Shown here one piece after another: positions 26,356 to 34,278 of a DNA stretch of 64,000 nucleotides. How positions within the stretch are numbered: the stretch's first letter is position 1; each line of letters begins with the position of its first letter. Source of the DNA: an archaeon (GTDB lineage: Archaea; Nanobdellota; Nanobdellia; SCGC-AAA011-G17; GW2011-AR17); assembly GCA_018656555.1 (NCBI GenBank), contig JABHZQ010000004.1, positions 1 to 64,000 on the forward strand, in the 5' to 3' direction. The notes below the pieces were generated by a model. It was not told where the DNA came from. It was given only the letters and a program-made list of their open reading frames with translations, and ran no database searches. The translations under genes were made by a program, and so were the position numbers.

Positions 26356-26432
26356 ATATTATCCTACTAAAAAACTCCCCATTTAAAAACCTTTCCAATA
26401 ACTTTTTATAAAGAAATGTCTCTCTAAAACCC

Positions 26433-27032
26433 ATGAAAACACTCTTCATACCTGCAAAAGCAAAAGCAGCAATAAATCTAAACAAGATTACTCTAAAAGG
26501 TAAGACTGGAGTTTTAACTACTGCTCAACATTTAGACAAAGTTAAAACAATTAAAAAGAAAGATTTCACATTTCTAGGGCAAGTTCTAGGCTGTAATGCA
26601 AAAAATGCAAAAGGAAACTATGATCAATACCTTTACATTGGATCAGGAAGGTTCCATCCTATACAAATAGCCTTAGAAACAGACAAACCAGTTTACACTT
26701 ACAATCCATTCACAAAAGAATTCAAAAAATTAGATTCTATCCAAAAAATAAAAAATAAAATTAAAGGATCTTACTTAAAATATCTAAATGCAAAGAAGGT
26801 TGGAGTGATACTTTCAACAAAACCTGGACAAAACTTTAGAAAAAACTACTCTTTTCCTAAAAAGAAGGTCTACTACTTTGTTTGTAACAACATAACTAAC
26901 CAAATAGAGAACTTCCCAGACATTGATATATGGGTAAACACAGCTTGTCCAAGGCTTGCTTATGAAGGAGAATTCAATGCTTCTATAATCAATCTAACTG
27001 ATTTGTTATCCTTTTTAAGTAGTACTAAATAG
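26433..27032 (+). CDS. Dph2-like diphthamide protein lacking the first domain
   Basis: A 199-residue protein matching the second and third domains of Dph2: VLTTAQHL, then LGQVLGCNAK (Cys about 54), YIGSGRFHPI, GVILSTKPGQNF and VNTACPRLAYEG (Cys about 171). Normal archaeal Dph2 (about 330 residues) has three domains, each giving one Cys to a 4Fe-4S cluster that cleaves SAM to modify the EF-2 histidine. The first domain and its Cys are absent, and no frame upstream supplies them. It is either a reduced enzyme needing a partner or a reassigned protein. Confidence 0.8.
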   Translation: MKTLFIPAKAKAAINLNKITLKGKTGVLTTAQHLDKVKTIKKKDFTFLGQVLGCNAKNAKGNYDQYLYIGSGRFHPIQIALETDKPVYTYNPFTKEFKKLDSIQKIKNKIKGSYLKYLNAKKVGVILSTKPGQNFRKNYSFPKKKVYYFVCNNITNQIENFPDIDIWVNTACPRLAYEGEFNASIINLTDLLSFLSSTK

Positions 27033-27068
27033 AAAGTTATATAAACCATTTATTTTTAATTTTTTATA

Positions 27069-27779
27069 ATGAGTACAGCATTACAAATAAGAACCTTTTC
27101 TGAGGTCGAAGTAACTAAAATTATTAATGAAGCAAGAGCTTTAGAGAGATATGATTTGACTAGATTAGCTAGTAGAGAAATTTCTGATCATCTTATTGCA
27201 GAGGGGGGAGTAGGGGAAGAAGGTAACCCCCTATCTGTTGTTTACAGAGCTGCTACAAATGTTGGAGTTGCAAGAGAGTATGTTGATTTAGCATTACAAA
27301 ACCAAAGATCTATAGAAGATCTTAGAAGATTAGAAAGAAATTTGAAAAGTAAATTTACACCTGAACAGCTTAGAACTGCACTAGATCCTTTGTTAATACA
27401 AGTAGTTAGGGGAGAATTACCTGGACAATTGATTAGAGTAAAACGTACTAAAGAAACTTTGTGGTTCTTTAATGAAGATGATTTTGTAGCATCTAAGATG
27501 GTATTTTATAGAAGAGATCCAATTTTAAGTGAAGATAGAACTCTTGCTCATTGGCTAACTAGAACAAGATATAGAGATATGAAAATTTTTGAATTTGAAA
27601 ATAAGTATGCGCCAAGGTTTGGTTCTCCTGAATTTGATTGTACTATATTTGATCCAGATTATTTAGAAGTCCTTGGTAGTGTAAGGGAAAAGTTTGGAAG
27701 TATCATACGAAAAAGACTTTCTATATATGAAACAAAACTTAAAGTTGAATGTGATTATCCAATAGCATTAAATGTTTAA
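27069..27779 (+). CDS. Hypothetical soluble protein
   Basis: A 236-residue protein with a helical N-terminal half and a mixed C-terminal half (LWFFNEDDFVASKMVFYRR). There is no signal peptide or membrane segment. It has its own AT-rich promoter (AAAGTTATATAAACC) about 30 bases upstream. No family recognised. Confidence 0.65.
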   Translation: MSTALQIRTFSEVEVTKIINEARALERYDLTRLASREISDHLIAEGGVGEEGNPLSVVYRAATNVGVAREYVDLALQNQRSIEDLRRLERNLKSKFTPEQLRTALDPLLIQVVRGELPGQLIRVKRTKETLWFFNEDDFVASKMVFYRRDPILSEDRTLAHWLTRTRYRDMKIFEFENKYAPRFGSPEFDCTIFDPDYLEVLGSVREKFGSIIRKRLSIYETKLKVECDYPIALNV

Positions 27780-27829
27780 TTATAGGAACCATCAAAAACT
27801 TTATAATTAAATAATCATTTATAGATCCA

Positions 27830-28876
27830 ATGAAAAGATTACTGCTAATACCTTTACTCCTACTAATAACTGGATGTTCCCTATTCATAACTACAGTTCC
27901 AGTTATCATACAATTTGATTCTAGTTGTAATTATGAAGAATTAATAACAAATGAAATAAGACTTGAAATAGAAAATGATGATTTTACAATTATAGGCACA
28001 GACCTTACCCAAGAACAATTAAAAGAAATACAAACTAATGAATGTGTAATAAGAACAGCACACCCTTCTCAAATTCAAACCATTATAAGTGAGATACAAG
28101 AAGAACTAGATGAATCAAGAGATGAGAAGATTAGAGAATTAAAACTTCAAAGAAGCTTAGAAAGACAAGATGTATTAGATAAAGATCAATTACAAGATGA
28201 ACTAGAAAGACTCCATCCAGAAGGTGATTGGCCAGGAGGGATTATAGCTCCCTACCAATTCTATGTAACACCTGATACAGATGCAATACAAGATCTAGCA
28301 CAATCACTAGATGGAATTGAGGAAATATATCAAGAATCTTTAGACTGGATTTGGATTTCAGAAGAAGTCTTAAATGGAGTAGAAGAACTTTGGCTATATC
28401 CTGAAGAATTTTTAACAGAAACTCCAAACTATCCAACAAATCCAACTGGAATGGTTGCAAGTGACTGTGAAGATCAAGCAAATGCTCTAGCTTCAACATT
28501 AATTGCAGAAGGTTATGATCCAACAGAAGTCAGAGTTGTTCTAGGCTTAGTAAACTTTGAGGGTCAAATTGGTGGTCATGCCTGGGTTGAGATCTATGAA
28601 GATGGAAAATGGTTTGCAATAGATCCTACAATGGGAGATTATTATGATGAAGATATAAATAAATTAATCAACGCACCTTCAGTTCCATACTACTACTTCA
28701 AGTACCATAATTATCCCTCACTAGAAATTTGGTATTATTATAATAATGAATATTTCTTAGATATTGCTACAATGGGTGGAAATGCTCCACCCTCATGGAG
28801 ATTCTCAGCAAGATCTTGGTTAGAAGATGACTTAAGTAATTTCAAGAATAGAATTGTTAGACAACAAAACATTTAA
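27830..28876 (+). CDS. Lipoprotein with transglutaminase-like domain
   Basis: A 348-residue exported protein with a lipobox (LLLITGC, Cys about 16), so probably membrane-tethered. A charged helical stretch (about 70-130) leads to a transglutaminase/protease-like core: Cys in SDCEDQANAL (about 213), His in GGHAWVEIY (about 244) and Asp in AIDPTMGDYY (about 261). This papain-like triad may cleave or cross-link surface proteins or peptides. A TATA-like TTATAATTAAA lies upstream. The substrate is unknown. Confidence 0.85.
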   Translation: MKRLLLIPLLLLITGCSLFITTVPVIIQFDSSCNYEELITNEIRLEIENDDFTIIGTDLTQEQLKEIQTNECVIRTAHPSQIQTIISEIQEELDESRDEKIRELKLQRSLERQDVLDKDQLQDELERLHPEGDWPGGIIAPYQFYVTPDTDAIQDLAQSLDGIEEIYQESLDWIWISEEVLNGVEELWLYPEEFLTETPNYPTNPTGMVASDCEDQANALASTLIAEGYDPTEVRVVLGLVNFEGQIGGHAWVEIYEDGKWFAIDPTMGDYYDEDINKLINAPSVPYYYFKYHNYPSLEIWYYYNNEYFLDIATMGGNAPPSWRFSARSWLEDDLSNFKNRIVRQQNI

Positions 28877-28899
28877 ACACTTTTTTTATTCTTTCAAAA

Positions 28900-29289
28900 A
28901 TGCCTGTAGTGACATATATAGCAGTAACACCTACTGAGTATTTTCCTTATTTTGGAGTAGAAGGAATAAATTATTCTTCTATCTTTGATAATCAAATAGC
29001 TAGGATAGCATTAGAAGAAAAACTCCCCCTAGTTGTTCTTTGCATAGGTGCATCAGATGAAGATAAGACCGGATTAGAAAGATCTATATCTTTTCTAGAA
29101 GAGATTAGATCTGGAAATAATAAAGAAACACCTTTAATTCTATTGGGAGATCATCCTTCCAACTATCCGTTCAGAGACTCAACCATAGAAACAGTCTGTG
29201 ATAGATTAAATACAATTTACATAAACAGAGAAGAAACCTCTCCAGATCAATTCAAGGGATTTGTTCTATCTCAACTTAGAAAGCTTTAA
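28900..29289 (+). CDS. Hypothetical alpha/beta protein
   Basis: A 129-residue cytoplasmic protein with alternating strands (LPLVVLCIGAS, TPLILLGDHPS) and helices, suggesting a small Rossmann or receiver-like fold, but without the conserved residues needed to assign it. It precedes glyS and ends within 26 bases of its start. No family recognised. Confidence 0.6.
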   Translation: MPVVTYIAVTPTEYFPYFGVEGINYSSIFDNQIARIALEEKLPLVVLCIGASDEDKTGLERSISFLEEIRSGNNKETPLILLGDHPSNYPFRDSTIETVCDRLNTIYINREETSPDQFKGFVLSQLRKL

Positions 29290-29314
29290 AAAATCCCAAT
29301 CCTTTCTCATTTTC

Positions 29315-30820
29315 ATGATATCAATAGAAGAAATGTCTACATTCTGTAAGAAAAAAGGATTCGTTTACAGAAGTTCTGATATTTATGGCGGTTATGCTGG
29401 ATTTTTTGACTATGGTCCACTAGGTGTAGAACTCTTCAATGCAATAAAATCTAGCTGGTGGAAATTCTTTGTACATAATCATAGTAATATGGTTGGTATA
29501 GATGCTAGTATTATCTCACATCCCAAAACTTGGGAAGCTTCAGGACACTTAGATTCCTTTGGTGATTTATTATTAGTATGTTCAAAATGTAAAAGCAAGT
29601 ATAGAGCAGATCATTTTATTGAGGAAAAATTAGATGTTGTTGCAGATGGAATGGAAGCAGATGCGGTTAATAAAATTATACTTGAAAAGAAACTATCCTG
29701 TCCATTATGTAAAGGAAAGTTCAATGAATTAAAAGATTTTAATCTATTATTTGAAACAAGTGTGGGTGCAAGTAAGGACTCAAGTAGTAAAGCATTTCTT
29801 AGGGGAGAAACTGCACAAGGAATATTCATGGATTTTAAACAAATAGCAGAAACAGCAAGAGTAAAATTACCTTTTGGTATTGCTCAGGTTGGTAGATGCT
29901 TTAGAAATGAAATCTCACCAAGAGACTTTTTATTCAGATCCCGAGAGTTTCATATTGGAGAGTTTGAATTCTTTATTCATCCAGATGAAACAAAATGTCC
30001 AGAACTAACAAAGAAACATCTTTCTTTAAAATTAAATATCCTTGATGCTAAAACTCAGGATAATGGAAAAAAAGATCTAAAAGAAATGACTATCAAAGAA
30101 ATGTTAAAGAAAAAGATGTTAGATGAATGGCATGCATACTGGTTAGCAGAACAATACAATTGGTTACTAAGTATTGGTATAAGTTCTAAAAGTTTGAAAG
30201 TAAGAGAACATGTTAGTAATGAACTATCTCATTATTCTTCAGCAACATTAGATATTGATTATGCTTTTCCTTTTGGTAGTAAAGAATTATTAGGGATTGC
30301 AAATCGAGGACAGTATGATTTAAATCAACATATTAAACACAGTAAACAAAAATTAGAGTTATTCGACGAGGAATCAAAGAAAAAAGTAGTTCCAAGAGTA
30401 ATTGAACCTACATTTGGTATGGAAAGAGTATTCTTGGCTGTATTATATGAAGCTTACAAAGATGATAAGAAAAGAGGAAACATTGTCCTAAAATTAGATC
30501 ATTCATTAACACCAATAAAATTAGGAATTTTACCTTTAGTAAATAAAAATAGGGGAAAAGCAGAAGCTATTTTTGATAAAGTTAAAACCGAATTTGTTTC
30601 ATTTTATGATAAGGCGGGTTCAGTTGGAAGAAGATATGCTAGAGCAGATGAACAAGGAGTTCCTTATTGTGTTACAGTTGACTTTGATGAGGGTGTAACA
30701 ATAAGAGATAGAGATAGTACAAAACAAATTAGAATTTCTGAAGATAAGTTAATTCCTACTTTGCATAAACTGCTTAATCAAGAGGTTCAGTTTGAGAAAG
30801 CAGGTAAGTTGGTTAAATAG
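29315..30820 (+). CDS. glyS: Glycyl-tRNA synthetase (archaeal/eukaryal dimeric type)
   Basis: The start is moved from 29261 to ATG 29315, which leaves about 501 residues and avoids overlap with the upstream gene. Class II motifs are clear: FFDYGPLGVELF near the N-terminus, RGETAQGIF, motif 2 QVGRCFRNEISPR and motif 3 PTFGMERVFLAV. A zinc-knuckle-like insertion has CSKC and CPLC. The C-terminal anticodon-binding domain includes GRRYARADEQGVPYCVTVD. It charges tRNA-Gly. The stop is followed within five bases by promoter element copy 3. Confidence 0.96.
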   Translation: MISIEEMSTFCKKKGFVYRSSDIYGGYAGFFDYGPLGVELFNAIKSSWWKFFVHNHSNMVGIDASIISHPKTWEASGHLDSFGDLLLVCSKCKSKYRADHFIEEKLDVVADGMEADAVNKIILEKKLSCPLCKGKFNELKDFNLLFETSVGASKDSSSKAFLRGETAQGIFMDFKQIAETARVKLPFGIAQVGRCFRNEISPRDFLFRSREFHIGEFEFFIHPDETKCPELTKKHLSLKLNILDAKTQDNGKKDLKEMTIKEMLKKKMLDEWHAYWLAEQYNWLLSIGISSKSLKVREHVSNELSHYSSATLDIDYAFPFGSKELLGIANRGQYDLNQHIKHSKQKLELFDEESKKKVVPRVIEPTFGMERVFLAVLYEAYKDDKKRGNIVLKLDHSLTPIKLGILPLVNKNRGKAEAIFDKVKTEFVSFYDKAGSVGRRYARADEQGVPYCVTVDFDEGVTIRDRDSTKQIRISEDKLIPTLHKLLNQEVQFEKAGKLVK

Positions 30821-30824
30821 CCTG

Positions 30825-30858
30825 TGACAAGGGCATATGTGCGCGCAGAGTTTAAATA
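30825..30858 (+). promoter_or_regulatory. GC-rich shared promoter element, copy 3
   Basis: TGACAAGG then GCATATGTGCGCGCAGAG runs into TTTAAATA, with the LAGLIDADG gene ATG (30881) about 25-30 bases past the TATA. It is the near-identical inverted partner of copy 2 (26201-26233) and resembles copy 1 (8308-8343) in the TGTGCGCG core. It begins five bases after the glyS stop. Confidence 0.7.
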
Positions 30859-30880
30859 GATTTTAACCATAAGTTTATTA

Positions 30881-31801
30881 ATGATTTTTCTAAAAACTAG
30901 ATATGGAAATATTCCTAAAAATCAGCTAATTGTAGAAGAAATTCCTGATAAACCTCAAATTTCTCTACCTAGTGAAGTTATATTACTGTATGATCCAAAT
31001 ATTGATGAAAAAAGTGCACCTATTATTCTAAAAATAAAAAATGGCAAATTAAGAAGACTAAGTAGTAAGATTACAACATCAATAGACCAAATTGAATGGA
31101 TAAGAGCTGGAAGTTCTATTCATAAAATAAAAATTCCTACTTCTTTAGATCCAAGATTGGCCTATTTGGTCGGATACCTTTATGGAGATGGAGGATTTAA
31201 AGATATTAAAAATTCATATAAAAAACATAAAAGATTTGAACATAAAATTATAGTTGGTGATGAATTTAAAATACAGATTGAAAGAATAAAAAAGTTGTTT
31301 TTTAGTTTATTTAATCTTCAAACAAAAATAAGAGATGAAAGAATAAAAAAAGGGGAATTAATGTATTACCTTAATCCTACTTGTAAGATAGTTTATAGAT
31401 TTTTGGTCAAAAACTTTGAATTTAAAGAGGGTCCAAAAGGAAACATAACAATGCCTAAAATTATTAAAAACTCTTCTTCAGAAATAAAACAATGGTTCTT
31501 AAGAGGTTTTGTAGATGCTGATGGAGATACAAGAGCAACTGAATACTATTCTTCAAGAAAGTTACCTTCTCCAAGAATTAAAGTTAGATTAGCAGATAAA
31601 AACTTCATAAATGAGTTGAAGATAAATCTTAATCAAGAATTCAACTTAAATCTTACTGGTCCATATTCAGATAATGAAAGAAATTGGTATATTCAATGTG
31701 GAAAAGGGGGAATGATTAATGCTCATAAAAAAATGTTATTCACTCACCCCATAAAAAAGTGGAGACTTAAAGAATTCTTATTTAAGAAAGGAAATATTTA
31801 A
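30881..31801 (+). CDS. LAGLIDADG endonuclease-like protein, double motif, free-standing
   Basis: A 306-residue protein with two LAGLIDADG motifs, LAYLVGYLYGDGG (about 93-105) and WFLRGFVDADGD (about 202-213). The acidic residues at both motif ends are intact, so a monomeric endonuclease is possible. An approximately 85-residue N-terminal extension is unassigned. It sits outside any intron or intein, between glyS and intron-bearing tRNA-Phe, with the shared promoter element. Alternatives are a homing endonuclease acting at a tRNA site, or a domesticated regulator. Confidence 0.85.
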   Translation: MIFLKTRYGNIPKNQLIVEEIPDKPQISLPSEVILLYDPNIDEKSAPIILKIKNGKLRRLSSKITTSIDQIEWIRAGSSIHKIKIPTSLDPRLAYLVGYLYGDGGFKDIKNSYKKHKRFEHKIIVGDEFKIQIERIKKLFFSLFNLQTKIRDERIKKGELMYYLNPTCKIVYRFLVKNFEFKEGPKGNITMPKIIKNSSSEIKQWFLRGFVDADGDTRATEYYSSRKLPSPRIKVRLADKNFINELKINLNQEFNLNLTGPYSDNERNWYIQCGKGGMINAHKKMLFTHPIKKWRLKEFLFKKGNI

Positions 31802-31861
31802 AAACTCTTTATATTTCTTAATCAGCATCAGGCTGCATTAAATAAGATTTGATTATTAAGG

Positions 31862-31965
31862 GGAGTGTAGCTCAGCCTGAAAGTTTGGCTTTAGGGTTAA
31901 CTTGGCTATGGAGAGCACTAGACTGAAGATCTAGTTGTCCGGGGTTCAAATCCCCGCACTCCCAC
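31862..31965 (+). tRNA. tRNA-Phe (GAA) with D-loop intron
   Basis: The gene has 104 bases. Acceptor GGGAGTG/CACTCCC, anticodon arm CTAGA-CTGAAGA-TCTAG (GAA), T-arm CGGGG-TTCAAAT-CCCCG, A73. A 30-base intron (31881-31910) splits the D-loop. The BHB is canonical: helix CTC/GAG, bulge ATG, four-pair helix AGCC/GGCT, bulge TGA, then intron helix AAGTT/AACTT. Cutting in the bulges gives D-loop AGCCTGGGA, the usual archaeal tRNA-Phe sequence, and a 74-nt RNA. A T-tract follows as likely terminator. Confidence 0.93.
31881..31910 (+). other. tRNA-Phe intron in the D-loop
   Basis: A 30-base intron starting AAAGTTTGGC and ending TTGGCTAT, between G18 and G19. It contains its own AAGTT/AACTT stem, and its GGCT pairs with exon AGCC to complete the BHB motif. 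Position differs from the canonical 37/38 site. Confidence 0.85.
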
Positions 31966-31978
31966 TTTTTTTAAAATT

Positions 31979-32725
31979 CTAAACCATACCTGCCGCACTA
32001 CCCAATCTAACCAGCTCATAACTTCCCAAAGGTCTTCTTTCTTGTTGAGAAGAAGGAGTATACCTATCTTTTCTAAAACAATTAACAATATCCTCTGGAG
32101 TACCTTCAGTATCTATCAACCCTGGAAAACTATGATGGAATACTGGGATTTTTCTTGAAGCAAATATATTACTAATACTAAAATGTCCTTCTCTTGTTAT
32201 TAAGGCCCTAATCCTTACTCCTTCTACTTCAGTTCTAGCCAACTCTGCAATAGCCTCATCTCTACCTGGAACTACAACAATTTCAAGACCTCTTGTTCTT
32301 CTAGCATGAGCTTGGATAGTCTCACCATACTGTTCATTAGGCTCAACCAACAAAACTCCATTATAACGATTTAATCTATCAATCAAATGAGGTAATTCTC
32401 TTTTATTACCATAAGCATTAACAATTCCATCAGAAACAGCTTCTTCCATAACTGGAACCATACCTTCAAAATCCCCAGAAGCTACAACTATTCTTGGTTT
32501 TGTGGGATCATTATAACTAACAATCTGTCTTGCTAGATCTAAACCAGTTGCATCTGGCATATTCATATCAGTCACAACTCCAAAGGGTTTATGCTCCCTA
32601 TATAGTTCATCTGCTTCAGTTGCACAACTAGCTAGGATTACATTAAATCCTCTTTCTACAAGCTGTTCTTGCATTACGCCTCTAAATACTTTTTCATCAT
32701 CCGCTGCTATTATATCTCTGCTCAT
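31979..32725 (-). CDS. Orphan response regulator with receiver domain
   Basis: A 248-residue cytoplasmic protein. Residues 1-120 form a receiver domain: acidic pair ADDE (about 8-11), phospho-acceptor Asp53 in VVTDMNMP, Ser in VASGD and Lys in YGNKRELP. Residues 122-215 look like a second, degenerate receiver-like Rossmann domain without an obvious phospho-Asp. There is no DNA-binding output domain and no histidine kinase nearby. It may act by protein-protein contacts. Transcribed away from the divergent pilin gene. Confidence 0.8.
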   Translation of the reverse strand: MSRDIIAADDEKVFRGVMQEQLVERGFNVILASCATEADELYREHKPFGVVTDMNMPDATGLDLARQIVSYNDPTKPRIVVASGDFEGMVPVMEEAVSDGIVNAYGNKRELPHLIDRLNRYNGVLLVEPNEQYGETIQAHARRTRGLEIVVVPGRDEAIAELARTEVEGVRIRALITREGHFSISNIFASRKIPVFHHSFPGLIDTEGTPEDIVNCFRKDRYTPSSQQERRPLGSYELVRLGSAAGMV

Positions 32726-32854
32726 TTTATTTACCTTTTAAAAATCAATTCAAGTGACAGAACTTATATATAAGGCTTTTCAATCACTCTCAAATTAGAA
32801 AATTATTTAAATTAACTTAATACATTACAATCTATAAATTAATGAGGTGATTAT

Positions 32855-33370
32855 ATGAATAAGAGAGGTGCCATTGAGCTTTCTATGACAACAATTATCA
32901 TAATTGTTATTGGTATTACAATTCTTGTTCTTGGTTTAGCATGGGTTAGAAGCATGCTTGGCGGTGCAAGTGATTTAACACAGAAAGCCCTTGAAGGAGG
33001 TCAACAACAGATCTCAGAGATCATGGGTTCTTCAACTGATCCTTTAACTCTATATACAACAAAAACAGAGCTTGAAAGGAGTGATTGGACACAAATAGCA
33101 GTGATAGTATTTAATGATCAAGGAGTACAACAAGATTTGACGCTTACGACGGCCGTAAGTACATCAAAAGAGAACTCCTTAGACTGTTACATTGCTGATT
33201 CTGGAGGATTAACTGACTCTTTTACACTAGATTCAGGTGATACTGAGGATGAAGTTATTGTTATTGAAGATGGTGGAAGCCCACTAGGTCTATATGTTTG
33301 TAATGTAGAACTAACTGATGCTACAGGCGATAAACTCGCAGATGCTTCAATAACTGTAGAAATAGTTTAA
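32855..33370 (+). CDS. Type IV pilin/archaellin-like protein
   Basis: A 171-residue protein with a class III signal peptide: short basic leader MNKRG, then the hydrophobic helix AIELSMTTIIIIVIGITILVL. Prepilin peptidase probably cleaves after Gly5. The rest is a beta-rich head with a Cys pair (DCYIAD, YVCNVEL). It would assemble into a surface filament or pilus-like complex. A strong GAGGTGAT site precedes the ATG. No secretion ATPase or platform gene is in the window. A T-rich tract follows the stop. Confidence 0.85.
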   Translation: MNKRGAIELSMTTIIIIVIGITILVLGLAWVRSMLGGASDLTQKALEGGQQQISEIMGSSTDPLTLYTTKTELERSDWTQIAVIVFNDQGVQQDLTLTTAVSTSKENSLDCYIADSGGLTDSFTLDSGDTEDEVIVIEDGGSPLGLYVCNVELTDATGDKLADASITVEIV

Positions 33371-33392
33371 TTTTTTTCTTTTTTTCTTTAAA
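33371..33392 (+). terminator. T-rich terminator after the pilin gene
   Basis: Immediately after the pilin stop come T7-C-T7-C-type tracts, the form expected for archaeal intrinsic termination. No hairpin is evident. Reaching the methyltransferase gene at 33427 would need read-through or a new start. Confidence 0.5.
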
Positions 33393-33426
33393 TACCTTTA
33401 TAAACACCCATTTTTTCTTTAATCTT

Positions 33427-34278
33427 ATGAACATCTTTTCAGAGAGATATAAGCAGCTAGGGGAACCAGCTAAAACAGTAGAAACCAAGCAAGCAATCAG
33501 AGTGAACACTCTAAAGACTACAAAAGAAGAGCTAATCAAGAGATTAGAAGCAAGACACATAGAGGTTGAAGAAATACCTTTCACAAAAAATGGATTGTTT
33601 GTATTAAAGTCTCCTTTTGCAATTGTATCCACTCCTGAATACTTAGTAGGTTTATTCTATATTCAAGAAGCAGCATCCCAACTTCCAGTAGGAGTACTAA
33701 ATCCAAAGAAGTTATGTCTAGATGCATGTGCAGCTCCTGGATCAAAAACAACTCAAATAGCAGAGCAATGTCCTGTAATCGCAGTAGACACTAGAGAAGA
33801 TCGTTTGGTGGCTCTACAAAATAATGTAGAAAGATTAGGTATCACAAACTGTAGTGCTTATAATTTAGATTTTAGGGGTGTTAAAGAGAAGTTTGATTAT
33901 ATCTTACTTGATGCACCTTGTTCAGGAAACTTTGTCCTAGAAGGAAAGATGTGGTTCAGAAAACAAAGTATGAAAAGGGTTTTAGAAAGAGCAGAACTAC
34001 AACAGTCTTTAATCTCACATGCTATTGGATTACTAAACGAAAATGGAACTCTTGTTTATTCTACCTGTTCATTAGAACCAGAAGAAAATGAGATGATAAT
34101 TCAATATGCCCTCGATAATCATAAAATAAAACTAGAAAAAGTAGATACTATAGGTGATGAAGGATTAACAGATGTATTTGGAAAGAAACTAAACAAAGAA
34201 ATAAAAAAATGTAGGAGACTATGGCCTTGGAAAACAAACACTCAAGGATTTTTCATAGCTAAAATAAGAAAATGTTAG
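33427..34278 (+). CDS. RsmB/NOP2-family RNA m5C methyltransferase
   Basis: A 283-residue SAM-dependent enzyme. The SAM loop DACAAPGSKTTQ (about 98-109), motif IV LDAPCSGNF (about 161-169) and motif VI STCSLEPEENE (about 212-222) are all present; the two Cys are the nucleophile and the release Cys. An N-terminal RNA-binding part includes RVNTLKTTKEEL. It methylates cytosine C5 in tRNA or rRNA; the target is not evident. It overlaps the following PUA-like gene by seven bases. Confidence 0.93.
   Translation: MNIFSERYKQLGEPAKTVETKQAIRVNTLKTTKEELIKRLEARHIEVEEIPFTKNGLFVLKSPFAIVSTPEYLVGLFYIQEAASQLPVGVLNPKKLCLDACAAPGSKTTQIAEQCPVIAVDTREDRLVALQNNVERLGITNCSAYNLDFRGVKEKFDYILLDAPCSGNFVLEGKMWFRKQSMKRVLERAELQQSLISHAIGLLNENGTLVYSTCSLEPEENEMIIQYALDNHKIKLEKVDTIGDEGLTDVFGKKLNKEIKKCRRLWPWKTNTQGFFIAKIRKC

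Noticed and set aside
26201-30858. Inverted elements as terminal repeats of an insertion sequence
   Set aside because: The repeats sit at fixed distance before LAGLIDADG starts, copy 1 occurs elsewhere with a TATA box, and the enclosed genes are housekeeping or unknown, with no transposase.
25634-31801. LAGLIDADG genes as parts of group I introns or inteins
   Set aside because: Neither lies inside a split host gene; glyS and neighbouring ORFs are intact, and no intein splice motifs (N-terminal Cys, C-terminal HN) are seen.
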